Part shown: one piece after another, positions 46,714 to 56,234 of the stretch | How the letters are laid out: every line of letters starts with the position of its first letter | Numbering within the stretch: position 1 is the first letter of the stretch | Source: Chlorobiaceae bacterium | GTDB lineage: Bacteria > Bacteroidota > Chlorobiia > Chlorobiales > Chlorobiaceae | Assembly (NCBI GenBank): GCA_013334965.1 | Contig: JAAXWO010000001.1 | Location: 1 to 64,000 of the forward strand | Direction: 5' to 3' | DNA: 64,000 nucleotides | Translations under genes and position numbers: made by a program | The notes under the pieces: generated by a model | Told to the model about the DNA's origin: nothing | Database searches by the model: none | Seen by the model: only the letters and a program-made list of their open reading frames with translations

Positions 46714-46726
46714 GTGTTATCCAGCT

Positions 46727-49700
46727 TCAGACTTCGATGCCTTCGAGGCGGTCTTCGAGGTCGGAGTATATCTCCTGGAGCTTTTCGATGGTATCCGGAT
46801 CGGCCGCCCACATGCCACGACCGCTTGCCTCAAGCATTCTTCCGACGATGTTCTTGAACGCTTTCGGGTTAAGCTTCATGAGCTTGTCGCGCATGGCCGG
46901 GTCGAATGCATAGGTCTGCGCGGCCTCTTTGTAGACCCAGTCGTCGACACCCTTGGTGACGGCATCCCAGCCGAGCATGTAGGTGAAACGGTTGCTGATC
47001 TCGGTTGCGCCGCTGTGGCCCTGGGCAATCATGCCCTCAAACCATTTCGGGTTGAGCAGCTTGGTGCGGAACTCTACCTTCAGCGCCTTGGCGGCATCGT
47101 CAACCTTGATGTCGGCCGTGTAGGTCTCGACATAGTTCAGCTTGACGTTGTCTCCTTTCGGGTTGCGTCGGCGTGCCGACATCTGCAGTGCGCCCGACGA
47201 TGAGAAGTAACGGTCGATGTCAGAAATGCCGTACTCAGCAGAGTCGACCTGCTGCACGACACGATCGACGGTGCCGAGAAGGTCATTCAGGACGTCGGAC
47301 TGCTGATCGCCGTAACGGTTGCCTCCATAGGCAAAGCTCGTACGTTTGACGAACATGCTGTCAAGATCCTCTTCGGTCTCCCAGGCAGAGTCTTCGACCA
47401 GCTCTTCGACCTGTGAGCCGTAGGAGCCGGGAGCCTGGGTGAACAGGCGGGAGGTTGCGCTCTCAAAATCCTTACCCTGGCGCATGGACTCTTCCACATG
47501 TTTCTTGATGTGGTTCATCTCGACCGGTTCGATAGCCCTCGCAGCGTCCTTGACCAGTTTGTCGAGGTGATCGACAAGCACCCCGAAGGTGTCGCGGAAG
47601 ATCGAGCTGATCTGGATCAGCACATCGATTCTCGGGCGGCCGAGCTTTTCGAGCGGAACAAGCCGGTAATGGCTGATCTTGTTCTGTGCGTCGTAAGCAG
47701 GCTCAGCTCCCATCAGGTGGATGATGACCGCTACGGCTTCACCCTTGCTCTTGATGGTGTCAAGGCCCCAGAGTACCTGGGCGATGGTGTTCGGATATTC
47801 GCCGTTGTTCTCTTCCTGGTGCTTCCGGATGATCGTATCTGCAATCTGCTTGCCGCGCTTGAAGGCGAGCTCAGAAGGGATTCTCCACGGATCGATGGCG
47901 TGGATGTTACGGCCGGTCGGCAGGATAGCCGCACCGTCGCGCACCAGGTCGCCGCCGGGTCCGGATGAAAGGTATTCGCCGTTCAGCGCACGGATAAAGC
48001 TCTTCATCTCTTCACCGTTGTCCTGCAGGGCCTTTTTCAGGGCGATACCTTCCTGCAGGGAGGTGTTGATGGCAGCCGCCATATCCTCGTTGACTTTGGC
48101 GTTGTCGGTCAGGGCACTGAAGATCGTTCCGGGGTTGCCGTTGCCGAAAATCGTCTGCTCGATGAACTCCTTGGTGATGTCGTCCACCTTTTCCCTCACC
48201 TTCAGCGCGACAGGATCGCCTTTGCGTGCTTTCGTAGCCAGAGAACCGTAGTCGCCCCAGCTCTTCTTTTCGCCGAGCGCCTCAATGACCACGGAGGGAA
48301 GGGAGCGTTCGTTGCCGCGAACCTTCAGGTACTCCGATATCGTGGTGACCTGGAAAGAGGGCTCCGGTGTTTCGCCGAAGATGTGCAGGGCGTTGGAAAT
48401 CAGGCGGCTCTCAAGCTCGAGCAGATAGATGTAAAGACGGCTGATGTAGTCGTTGAACGCTTCGCCTTCGATTCTCGGGCAGTCATCGGTCAGGTTGAGC
48501 TGTTCGGCTTTTTCGACGATCGCCATTTCGGTTTCCACGTCCACGATCTTTTCAAGACCGCGTTCACGGTAATCGTTCAGCATCTCCTTGAAAGCGGGGA
48601 GCTCCTTGTACAGTCCTGCGCGTGAAAGCGGCGGGATGTTGTGCGAAATCATGGTCGCATAACCGCGGCGTTTGGCGATGTTCGCCTCGCTCGGGTTGTT
48701 GACCGGGTAGATATAGAAGTGCGGAACCTCGCCAAGCAGCGCGTCTGACCAGCAATCGCCGGTAACGCCGAGCTGAAGGCCGGGCATCCACTCCGCTGTG
48801 CCGTGCATGCCGACATGCACAAGGGCATGGGCTCCGAACTCGCGGCTGATCCAGCGATAGAAGCCTATGTACTGATGGTGCGGCGTGTTCTCCTTGTCGA
48901 ACAGCAGGCGCATCGGGTCACCCTGGACGCCCAGTCTCGGCTGCACGCCGATGAATACGTTGCCAAGGGTCAGGCCGCCGATGAAAAGCTTGTTGACTCC
49001 GACCGGTGCGATGTCGCCGGGAAAACCGCTCCAGCGGGCTTCGATACGTTCGCGCTCTGTCGAGGAGGTGATGGCGTTGAACGTCTCACGCTCGATGCCG
49101 AAGCAGTCCGGCTCGTGGGCCTGGATCTCGTAGTCAGTAGACCTGTCGAGCATGGCGAGCAATGCCTCGGGTGAATCAGGAAGTTCACCGACGTTGTAGC
49201 CCTCTTTCTTGAGGCGCTGCAACATTTTATAGATGCTTTTCGGAACGTCGAGGAGAGCGGCGCTTGCCTTCTTGCCCATGCCCGGCGGGTAGTCGTATAC
49301 CACGAAAGCTACCTTTTTCTCCTTGTTTGGCGTATGGCGAAGGTCCGAGAACTTTTTGGCAAGGCCGGAAAGACGATCGAGCCTGTCCTGTACCGTCTGG
49401 AGGCGTCCGTCCTTGATCGCTCCGAGCACGACGGGGCAGACCGCGCCGTCCATTTCAGGCAGGGCAAAGGTCATTGCCGACTGAAGCGGTACGACACCCT
49501 GTGTTTTCCAGGAATTGATATCCTGGATGAAGAGCGGTTGGGCCACGACGTACGGGGCATTGATTTTCCCGAGGATCTCTTCGCGGGCCGCGGCCGATGC
49601 GCCAGGTGTGGTCGCACCGGCAGGACCGCCGACGAATCCGAAGCCCATCATGTTGATGAGCATGTCCGGTTTCGCATGAGTGAACCATTCACGTGCAGCG

Positions 49701-50530
49701 ACATGACCTTCGACGCCCATCACGAATACCGGCAGGGGGTTCAGTCCCTTCGATTCAATGGCCCTGATGGTGTTGTCGATGTAACCCTTCTCCTGCAGAA
49801 GATGCTTGCGGAAGAAGAGGATCGCGATATTGTTCTGCTTTGCGGAATTCTTGTTCTTCTTGTGCAGCCACTTTTCGTAATGGTGCAGGTCTTTCATGTA
49901 TTCCGGAGCGTCGGGATGGTAGAAGCCCATGGTCGGGACTTCCTGAACCTTTTCGACCTTTACCGGAACATCGAAATATTCCGCCATGATATAGTTGAAC
50001 ATGGAGGCCAGGTTCTCGGCCGTCGGGTGCATCCAGTAGGTGTACACCTGCATCCAGTTCTTGAAATCCTTCGCTTTTTTCGGGATCAGCGGCAGCATCG
50101 TGCGCATGATCTTAAGCAGTTTCATGTAGCCGTAGAGTGCGTCTTCGTCACGGCCCTTGACGAGCATCTTGGCCACTTTCTTGACGATGTCGGGCATGCC
50201 GTTGCCATCCTCGGACACCACATAGGTTCCGACCTTGGTCATGTGCATGACTTCAGGCATCGACTCATAGGCGAAGATGGTCTTCACCCTTGACTGGTCG
50301 ATCTGCTCCTGCAGCCAGTCAGCCTGCCCCTTGAACTGGATCAGGGTCGTGAAGATGCAGTCCGCTTCTCGGATGGCCTGTCCTGCCTCCGGGTTCTGGT
50401 GTTCGAGATCCTGATCGGTCCATTGCGTCAGCTCCGCATGACGGCTGAGCATATCTTTCACTTCCCGCCATACGCGCTGGTTGCACTGTTCCATTCCAAC
50501 AACCGCGGCAATTCGGATTTTATCGCCCAT
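46727..50530 (-). CDS. bchS: Magnesium chelatase large-subunit paralog BchS
   Basis: A 1267-residue member of the CobN/BchH family. It keeps YDYPPGMGKKASAALLDVPKSI, GVQGDPMRLLFD, HVGMHGTAEWMPGLQLGVTGDCW, VNNPSEANIAKRR and PTGRNIHAIDPWRIP, but differs from canonical BchH through much of its N-terminal third. Green sulfur bacteria carry three H paralogs (BchH, BchS, BchT). BchS is reported to matter for high-level BChl c supply and flux control. I assign BchS by divergence and by its place upstream of bchH; BchT cannot be excluded. Separate from bchH by about 800 bp. Confidence 0.8.
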   Translation of the reverse strand: MGDKIRIAAVVGMEQCNQRVWREVKDMLSRHAELTQWTDQDLEHQNPEAGQAIREADCIFTTLIQFKGQADWLQEQIDQSRVKTIFAYESMPEVMHMTKVGTYVVSEDGNGMPDIVKKVAKMLVKGRDEDALYGYMKLLKIMRTMLPLIPKKAKDFKNWMQVYTYWMHPTAENLASMFNYIMAEYFDVPVKVEKVQEVPTMGFYHPDAPEYMKDLHHYEKWLHKKNKNSAKQNNIAILFFRKHLLQEKGYIDNTIRAIESKGLNPLPVFVMGVEGHVAAREWFTHAKPDMLINMMGFGFVGGPAGATTPGASAAAREEILGKINAPYVVAQPLFIQDINSWKTQGVVPLQSAMTFALPEMDGAVCPVVLGAIKDGRLQTVQDRLDRLSGLAKKFSDLRHTPNKEKKVAFVVYDYPPGMGKKASAALLDVPKSIYKMLQRLKKEGYNVGELPDSPEALLAMLDRSTDYEIQAHEPDCFGIERETFNAITSSTERERIEARWSGFPGDIAPVGVNKLFIGGLTLGNVFIGVQPRLGVQGDPMRLLFDKENTPHHQYIGFYRWISREFGAHALVHVGMHGTAEWMPGLQLGVTGDCWSDALLGEVPHFYIYPVNNPSEANIAKRRGYATMISHNIPPLSRAGLYKELPAFKEMLNDYRERGLEKIVDVETEMAIVEKAEQLNLTDDCPRIEGEAFNDYISRLYIYLLELESRLISNALHIFGETPEPSFQVTTISEYLKVRGNERSLPSVVIEALGEKKSWGDYGSLATKARKGDPVALKVREKVDDITKEFIEQTIFGNGNPGTIFSALTDNAKVNEDMAAAINTSLQEGIALKKALQDNGEEMKSFIRALNGEYLSSGPGGDLVRDGAAILPTGRNIHAIDPWRIPSELAFKRGKQIADTIIRKHQEENNGEYPNTIAQVLWGLDTIKSKGEAVAVIIHLMGAEPAYDAQNKISHYRLVPLEKLGRPRIDVLIQISSIFRDTFGVLVDHLDKLVKDAARAIEPVEMNHIKKHVEESMRQGKDFESATSRLFTQAPGSYGSQVEELVEDSAWETEEDLDSMFVKRTSFAYGGNRYGDQQSDVLNDLLGTVDRVVQQVDSAEYGISDIDRYFSSSGALQMSARRRNPKGDNVKLNYVETYTADIKVDDAAKALKVEFRTKLLNPKWFEGMIAQGHSGATEISNRFTYMLGWDAVTKGVDDWVYKEAAQTYAFDPAMRDKLMKLNPKAFKNIVGRMLEASGRGMWAADPDTIEKLQEIYSDLEDRLEGIEV

Positions 50531-50604
50531 ATGATAACTGAGGTATGTGCTTTGTTATGAGGTATTCAGGCTACCTAATGTAATAAATCCTGCTTTGAAT
50601 ATCA

Positions 50605-50637
50605 GCAGGAAAAAACAAACCCCTCCGACTGGAGGGG
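50605..50637 (-). terminator. Terminator of the TonB receptor gene
   Basis: On the minus strand, a 7-bp stem (50637-50631 / 50626-50620) is followed by TTTGTTTTTT. It ends the receptor transcript before bchS, so bchS must have its own promoter in the ~75 bp before its start. Confidence 0.85.
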
Positions 50638-50676
50638 CTTGAAGAGTGAAGTTGCGGGATGCGCAGAAGGTTTCGC

Positions 50677-53151
50677 TCAGTACTTGAGGTCAATACCTGC
50701 AAGATAGCTGCGACCTGGAGCACGGAACCATTCGGCTTCTTCATACTGCACATTGCCGATGTTGTTGCAGATCAGGCTGACGGAAACGTTCTGGCTGACC
50801 TTGTACTTGGCGATTGCATTGGTGACAATGAAACCACCTGGGTAATTGGTGCCGGTAGGATTCGTGTACGTATTGACAGATTTGTACTTGCTGACATACC
50901 TGGCATTCGTGGTCAGGGAGAGATCCTTGGTTGCATTCCATGTCGCGCTTGCTGAACCGGTATGCTCAGGGCGATAGGTCAGCCATCTTGGATCAGGATT
51001 GGCATCCAGTGTGGCGTTGCCGGCCTTGTAGCTCTTGTTTATCGCGTTCATGTAAGCATAGCCCACATTGAAGCTCCACGAATCGTTCGGGCGAATGTTC
51101 AGGTTCGTCTCGATACCCCAGATGCGAGCCTTGGCGATGTTCTCATAATGGAAAACAACTGGTCGTGCAAACGTCTTGCTGATATTTGCAGACTCGATCA
51201 GGTTGTCGTAGTCGTTGAGGTATGCAGAGACATCCAGAGAGACCTTGTCACTGAACTGCTTGAACATGCCGACTTCATAAGCGGTCATGGTCTCCTTGTC
51301 GAGGGCCGGGTTCGGGTTGCCCATGAACAGGCCTGCATCACGCACAAAGCGTTCGGCAAGTGTCGGCGCACGGAAGCTCTTGCCCCATGATCCACGGAAC
51401 GACAGGTCATCCTCCGCCTTGTAGTTAAGGGCTATACGGGGGCTGATTGCATCGACCGATTTGTTCAGGATCGCTTCAGTTTTCGGCAGGTTAGCCATGG
51501 TCGAATAGTCGATATAGCTGACATTGCTGGCATCGACGCTGCTTGAGTCGTAACGAACAGACAGCAATGCGGTCAGCTTGTCAGCCATTGTCCATTCGTC
51601 CTGCACGAACAGTGCGGCATTCTTTTCCTGGACATTACCGAATACGCCTGCTGCTGTGGCAACGGGGGCATACTGGGTGGATGCAAGATCAACAATGTTG
51701 CCGTCTACACCGAAAAGGAGTCGGTGCGAGTCATTAACACGCCAATCCAGTTTGACACCGGCGCCATACCTGTCGGTTTTGTTCTCGTTGAAAGCTCCGG
51801 ATGCCCTGTGATAGACGAAACCAAAAAGAGGCCCTGGAGTTGACGGGAAGTTCTGGCCCAAGGCGGTTGGGTTGTAATCGATCCTGTACTGATTGCGGGT
51901 ATAGTAAACCCTTGCGTCGAGGCTGAGCTTGTCGCTGAGGAGGTTTACGTAGTTCAGGCCCACAAGGGCGTCTGTTCTGGTGACGGTATCGTCATTGTAA
52001 ACAGGGTCTGCCAGATCGTAAGCCCTCGTCAGGTCAGGCGTGTACTTGATCGTTGACGGCGGAATGAACGAAATGACATAAGGCCATGTGCTGACATATC
52101 CAGCCGTTGTCTCACTATAGAAGGACGTGAGCTGCAGGTACTGTTTCGAATCGATGTTGTAACGCAGCTTGAATTTGACGTCGTTCAGGAGCGTCTGTGA
52201 GTTTTTCCTGTATCCGTCGTTGTCGCTGTGCGTGTACAGCAGGCTGTAGTTTACATCACCGTTCTTGTTGCCGACTCCGACATAGGAGTTCCAGAACCAC
52301 GGAGTGTAGTCCTTGCGGTACAGGCTGTTGTCGCCTGACGGTGGAGCATCATAGAACCCGCCGCTTACACCGGCTTTAACTTCAAACTTGTCGGGCAGGC
52401 TGCCATAAACGTTCACGACACCACCCATCGCACCTGAGCCGTAAAGGGTAGACGCAGCACCTTTGACGATCTCAACGCGCTCAGCAGCGTTCATATTGAT
52501 GTTGGTCCACAGAACACCGCCTGTTTCAGGGGTGTTGATGGGGAAACCATCATAGAAAGCGTTGACGCGGGTACCGATACCTCCACCCTGGAACGTATTC
52601 GAACCGCGGATCTGCAATGCGGATGCGCTGTAGCCGGACGAACGGTTGATGGTCACACCGGGCACATTTTCGATAACCTGATCAAGTGAAGGGTTTGGTT
52701 CCTGGCGAATCTGCTCTTTGGATACCACGTTTGTGGTAACCGGTACGGAGAGCCTGTCCTGTTTGTAGAGGGCTGCACCGACAACAACCTCAGAGGCCAT
52801 AATGGTGGTCTGGCCGAGGGTGAAGTTTACGTTGGCGGTCTGGCCGTCACCTACGTTTACTATCTGGGTGGCAGGAGCATAGCCTACGATGGAGACTGAA
52901 ACTTTCTGCTGTTTTGCAGGGACATTCTTGATGACAAAGTTGCCATTGATGTCCGTGGCGGTTCCAATGTTGGTGCCTGTGATTACGACAGAGGCACCGA
53001 CGACGCCTTCACCGTCAGTCTTGTCTGTGACCCTTCCCTTGAGCATGCCGTCCGCGCCGTACATCGTCAGCGGGGCGAGCGTGGTCGAAAGAAAAGATAC
53101 AGACAGGACAAGCCGCATCAGGAAAGATCCCTTTGCTTGTTGCTGTTCCAT
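50677..53151 (-). CDS. TonB-dependent outer-membrane receptor
   Basis: An 824-residue receptor. A signal-like hydrophobic N-terminus (about 10-32) is followed by a carboxypeptidase-regulatory-like domain (38-120, with GRVTDKTDGEGVVGASVVITGTNIGTATD), then the plug (about 130-240; VTINRSSGYSASALQIRGS) and a 22-strand barrel ending in LAGIDLKY. Substrate unknown: siderophore, cobalamin or metal chelates are usual. It lies directly upstream of bchS, and BchE needs cobalamin, but I find no B12 riboswitch in the leader. The start at 53151 is set by the domain layout. No good ribosome-binding site is visible. Confidence 0.87.
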   Translation of the reverse strand: MEQQQAKGSFLMRLVLSVSFLSTTLAPLTMYGADGMLKGRVTDKTDGEGVVGASVVITGTNIGTATDINGNFVIKNVPAKQQKVSVSIVGYAPATQIVNVGDGQTANVNFTLGQTTIMASEVVVGAALYKQDRLSVPVTTNVVSKEQIRQEPNPSLDQVIENVPGVTINRSSGYSASALQIRGSNTFQGGGIGTRVNAFYDGFPINTPETGGVLWTNINMNAAERVEIVKGAASTLYGSGAMGGVVNVYGSLPDKFEVKAGVSGGFYDAPPSGDNSLYRKDYTPWFWNSYVGVGNKNGDVNYSLLYTHSDNDGYRKNSQTLLNDVKFKLRYNIDSKQYLQLTSFYSETTAGYVSTWPYVISFIPPSTIKYTPDLTRAYDLADPVYNDDTVTRTDALVGLNYVNLLSDKLSLDARVYYTRNQYRIDYNPTALGQNFPSTPGPLFGFVYHRASGAFNENKTDRYGAGVKLDWRVNDSHRLLFGVDGNIVDLASTQYAPVATAAGVFGNVQEKNAALFVQDEWTMADKLTALLSVRYDSSSVDASNVSYIDYSTMANLPKTEAILNKSVDAISPRIALNYKAEDDLSFRGSWGKSFRAPTLAERFVRDAGLFMGNPNPALDKETMTAYEVGMFKQFSDKVSLDVSAYLNDYDNLIESANISKTFARPVVFHYENIAKARIWGIETNLNIRPNDSWSFNVGYAYMNAINKSYKAGNATLDANPDPRWLTYRPEHTGSASATWNATKDLSLTTNARYVSKYKSVNTYTNPTGTNYPGGFIVTNAIAKYKVSQNVSVSLICNNIGNVQYEEAEWFRAPGRSYLAGIDLKY

Positions 53152-53214
53152 GTGTGTGGTGTTGTGTTGTTTTTGTTGTGTGTGCTTTAGCGAGAGAAAA
53201 AAATCCATTAAACA

Positions 53215-53232
53215 GCAACGTTCCAACGTTGC
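53215..53232. promoter_or_regulatory. Perfect 18-bp palindrome upstream of the TonB receptor
   Basis: gcaacgtt-cc-aacgttgc, 8-bp arms with two central bases, 64 bp upstream of the receptor start. The symmetry suggests a dimeric repressor site (metal-responsive regulators commonly control such receptors). A short RNA hairpin in the 5' leader is the alternative. Confidence 0.45.
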
Positions 53233-53386
53233 CATTCCCTTGCTGCTCATGGGCACAGGCGGGTGGCCATCGGTATGTATGAAGGTGTACATCATTCACT
53301 CATCAATGCTTTTCAGCATTTTGTAAATCTATGGTAAATCAGAAGAAAGTCCAAGTAATGATTCGGCATATCATTTTCCCGGGGCG

Positions 53387-53415
53387 AAAAAAAAGTCCCG
53401 CTTTTGAGGCGGGAC
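53387..53415 (-). terminator. Terminator of the alpha-oxoamine synthase gene
   Basis: On the minus strand gtcccgc (53415-53409) / gcgggac (53401-53395) is followed by eight T residues. It lies 27 bp after the stop codon. Confidence 0.92.
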
Positions 53416-53441
53416 CTTGAAAATGAGTGCGGGTGATCTGC

Positions 53442-54680
53442 TCAGATGACGCCCAGTTCGCGTCCTATCGTTTCAAACTCCATGATGACCTTGTCAAGGT
53501 GTGTTTTCTCGTGGGTTGCCATGAAGCTGGTTCTCAGGGCTTCGTGGCCCGGCATGACGCCTGGCCTGATGAACGCGTTGACATAAACGCCTGCTTCGAA
53601 CAGCTTCTTCCAGAAAACGAGGGTTTTCATCTGGTCGGCGATCAGCACGGTGACGATTGCCGTTCGTGACGGCATAAGCCTGAACCCGGCCTTGAGCAAT
53701 CCCTGGCGCACATAATCGGTGTTTGCGATCAGTCGCTCGGTAAGTTCAGGTTCCGACTTGATGATTTCAAGGGAGGCCAGTACGGCAGCGACGCTTGCAG
53801 GGGTAGGCGAGGCGCTGAAGATCAGCGACGCCGCGTTATGCTTGATGTAGTTGATCACCGAACGGTCACCGACGACATAGCCGCCGAGGGAGCCGAAGGT
53901 TTTGGAGAATGTGCCCATGATGAGGTCAACATCGTCGACAAGGTCGAATTCGGAGGGGGTGCCCCGTCCGTTCCGGCCGATCACTCCGACGGCATGAGCA
54001 TCGTCGATAAGGATGCGGGCGTTGTATTTTTTCGCTATGGCGACAAGCCCCGGAAGGTCGACTATTTCACCCGAGACCGAGAAAACGCCGTCGGAGACGA
54101 TCATCCTGCCTGCGGAATCGGGGATTTTCTGGAGCACGCGCTCCAGGTCGGCCATGTTGTTGTGGTTGTAGCGAACCAGATTTGCACCGCCTCCCTGAGC
54201 CATGATCGACGCCGCCACGAGGCTGGCATGGTTGTCCCGGTCGGATACGATGTATTCTCCTCGCTGGACGAGCGTCGGTATGATACCCTGGCCAGTCTGG
54301 TAGCCGGTGCTGAAAAGCAGGCAGCGCTCTTTTTCGAAGTAGTCTGCGAGCTTTTCTTCAAGTTCGTTATGGAGGTTCACCGTCCCGGTCATGTAGCGTG
54401 AGCCGGAACAGCTTGTTCCATATCGTTTAATGGCGTCGATTGATGCCTGTTTTACCCTTGGGTCGGCCGTGAGCCCGAGATAGTTATTCGACCCCGCCAT
54501 GACCATTCTTCTGCCGCCAAATGAGACTACAGGCCCTTCAGTGTCATCTATTGGGTGAAAAAACGGGTAAACGCCCTGCGCCTTGACTTCGTCGGCAAGA
54601 GTGAAGTCAACACATTTTTTAAAAAGATCTTTCGTTTTTTCCACAGGTTGCTGATTTACTTCTATTTTCCCGCTGAGCAT
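53442..54680 (-). CDS. Alpha-oxoamine synthase, serine palmitoyltransferase-like
   Basis: A 412-residue PLP enzyme of the AONS/KBL/SPT group that condenses an amino acid with an acyl-CoA or acyl-ACP. Landmarks are [26 protein letters not shown], the stacking His in [17 protein letters not shown] and the PLP Lys in [12 protein letters not shown]. The N-terminal ~40 residues and lack of biotin genes nearby favour serine palmitoyltransferase-like function over BioF. Chlorobium cells are reported to contain an aminoglycosphingolipid, which would need such an enzyme. The next gene, divergent, is an SDR reductase/epimerase. Kbl (2-amino-3-ketobutyrate ligase) is the alternative. Confidence 0.72.
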   Translation of the reverse strand: MLSGKIEVNQQPVEKTKDLFKKCVDFTLADEVKAQGVYPFFHPIDDTEGPVVSFGGRRMVMAGSNNYLGLTADPRVKQASIDAIKRYGTSCSGSRYMTGTVNLHNELEEKLADYFEKERCLLFSTGYQTGQGIIPTLVQRGEYIVSDRDNHASLVAASIMAQGGGANLVRYNHNNMADLERVLQKIPDSAGRMIVSDGVFSVSGEIVDLPGLVAIAKKYNARILIDDAHAVGVIGRNGRGTPSEFDLVDDVDLIMGTFSKTFGSLGGYVVGDRSVINYIKHNAASLIFSASPTPASVAAVLASLEIIKSEPELTERLIANTDYVRQGLLKAGFRLMPSRTAIVTVLIADQMKTLVFWKKLFEAGVYVNAFIRPGVMPGHEALRTSFMATHEKTHLDKVIMEFETIGRELGVI

Positions 54681-54892
54681 TTGAGTAGATAATGTCGTCG
54701 GCGATTCTTATTCAGCGCAGTTTCAACAAGTTTGCGGATTCTGCTATGAAACAGAAATGTATTAAAATTTTCCTTTTTTTGATAAACAGACATTCGTTTT
54801 TTATACGGTAGCCTTACTGCCGCGGGTTTGCAGGGCTCTGCATGGAGCCTGCCGGCGGATGCTGAACGGAAATACAATGGGAGAAAGGAGTT

Positions 54893-55894
54893 ATGGAAGG
54901 GGTGATTCTGGTTACCGGATCGACCGGTTTTATTGGGTCGAGGACGGTCGATGCGCTCGTCAGGCAGGGGGTGAAGGTCCGCGTCCTGCTCCGGCCGGAG
55001 AGCGCTCCTGCGCTCCCTGATTCCGGAAGGCCCGGAGTCGAGGAGTGCAGGGCCGGCTATCGCGATGCCGACGCACTCGGCAGGGCGGTTACGGGAGTCA
55101 GTGCGATCATTCATCTTGCCGGAGTGACAAAAGCCGTCGATGAGGTCGGATTTTTCGACGGCAACGTGCTTCCCGTCGAAAATATTCTGAAGGCAGCCAG
55201 GCAACATAACCCTGGTCTCGAACGTTTTCTCCTTGTATCGTCGCTGGCCGCCGCCGGTCCTGCATCGTCGTCCTATCCCGGCGTCAGGGAATCGGACATG
55301 CCGAATCCCGTCAGCGCATACGGGCGCAGCAAGTTGCTCGGAGAGGAAGCCGCATTGCGCCATGCCGGAAACATTCCAGTTACCATAGTTCGCCCACCTG
55401 CCGTATACGGGCCCGGCGACAGGGATATTCTCGAATTTTTCGGAATGATGAAAAAAGGATACCTGGTTTCGCCCGGTTCCTGCAAACGGCAACGTTTCAG
55501 CATGGTTCATGTCGACGACCTGATAGAGGGCATGCTCCTGGCCCTCAGGTCTGAAGTGGCTGTCGGAGGCACCTATTTCATTTCCGCTCCCCGTGCCTAC
55601 GGGTGGGAAGAGATCATTGCCGCAGCCAGGCCTGTGCTCGGATTCGGCCGACTTTTGCGCATCAGCCTCCCGGAGCCGGTAGTGTTCGGTCTCGGTGCGG
55701 TTTTCGGCGCAGCAGCAGGCCTGACCGGCAAACCGGCGCTGATCAACAGGGACAAGGCAAACGAACTCGTACAGGATTACTGGGTCTGTTGCGCTGAAAA
55801 AGCTGACAGCGAACTGGGCTTTGTCGCCAGGACGACGCTGACCGAAGGTATTGCCATGACGCTGCAGTGGTATCAGAGAAAAGGCTGGCTGTAG
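54893..55894 (+). CDS. NAD(P)-dependent epimerase/dehydratase-like SDR
   Basis: A 333-residue extended short-chain dehydrogenase. Rossmann motif VTGSTGFIG (7-15), active-site YGRSKLLGE (YxxxK), VVHVD-like segment 'MVHVDDLIEGM' and C-terminal substrate domain. AAAGGAG lies 6 bp before the ATG. Family relatives act on nucleotide sugars or on 3-keto lipids. Divergent placement (212 bp) from the serine-palmitoyltransferase-like gene makes a lipid ketone reductase possible, but this is inference. Followed by repeats, not by another gene. Confidence 0.72.
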   Translation: MEGVILVTGSTGFIGSRTVDALVRQGVKVRVLLRPESAPALPDSGRPGVEECRAGYRDADALGRAVTGVSAIIHLAGVTKAVDEVGFFDGNVLPVENILKAARQHNPGLERFLLVSSLAAAGPASSSYPGVRESDMPNPVSAYGRSKLLGEEAALRHAGNIPVTIVRPPAVYGPGDRDILEFFGMMKKGYLVSPGSCKRQRFSMVHVDDLIEGMLLALRSEVAVGGTYFISAPRAYGWEEIIAAARPVLGFGRLLRISLPEPVVFGLGAVFGAAAGLTGKPALINRDKANELVQDYWVCCAEKADSELGFVARTTLTEGIAMTLQWYQRKGWL

Positions 55895-55924
55895 GGGGGG
55901 GGAGCTTTAATCATTTGATGTTTC

Positions 55925-55944
55925 CCCCGGGTTGAAACCCGGGG
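55925..55944 (+). repeat. Palindromic element after the SDR gene
   Basis: ccccgggtt (55925-55933) / aacccgggg (55936-55944) with a two-base centre, about 30 bp after the SDR stop codon. It could act as a weak terminator. The element type is common between genes in this group as far as I recall. Confidence 0.5.
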
Positions 55945-55963
55945 CAACTGAAGAGAATGTAAG

Positions 55964-56148
55964 ATTGAATGTCCGTCGGGCTAAAGCCTCTCCTGAATAT
56001 GGGACGGTTACTGCTGGGCAACAGGAAGATTCATGCATTGAATGTCCGTCGGGCTAAAGCCTCTCCTGAATATGGGACGGTTACTGCTGGGCAACAGGAA
56101 GATTCATGAATTGAATGTCCGTCGGATTAAAACCCTCCTGAATATGGG
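55964..56148 (+). repeat. 73-bp tandem repeat, two full copies and a partial third
   Basis: Units begin 'attgaatgtccgtcgg' at 55964, 56037 and 56110. The first two copies are almost identical over all 73 bp (one or two changes near the junction); the third stops after about 39 bp and is diverged (gggctaaagcc becomes ggattaaaacc). The copies are head-to-tail with no spacers, so this is not a CRISPR array. The gap 55895-56234 contains no gene. Confidence 0.92.
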
Positions 56149-56234
56149 AATGATCAGGGACACAAAGGTTGCAAAAAAATAATTCTTCGTCCATCAAGTC
56201 CATAACGTCCATTCTTACATTCCCCCGCCTTTTT

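Noticed and set aside
53152-53300. Cobalamin riboswitch upstream of the TonB receptor
   Set aside because: On the minus strand 'ggccac' and 'aagggaa' resemble pieces of the B12 element, but the spacing is wrong and the B12 box and closing helices are absent. The palindrome at 53215 explains the most obvious structure better.
55964-56148. CRISPR array
   Set aside because: The 73-bp units are directly adjacent and nearly identical along their whole length, with no variable spacers and no cas genes nearby.
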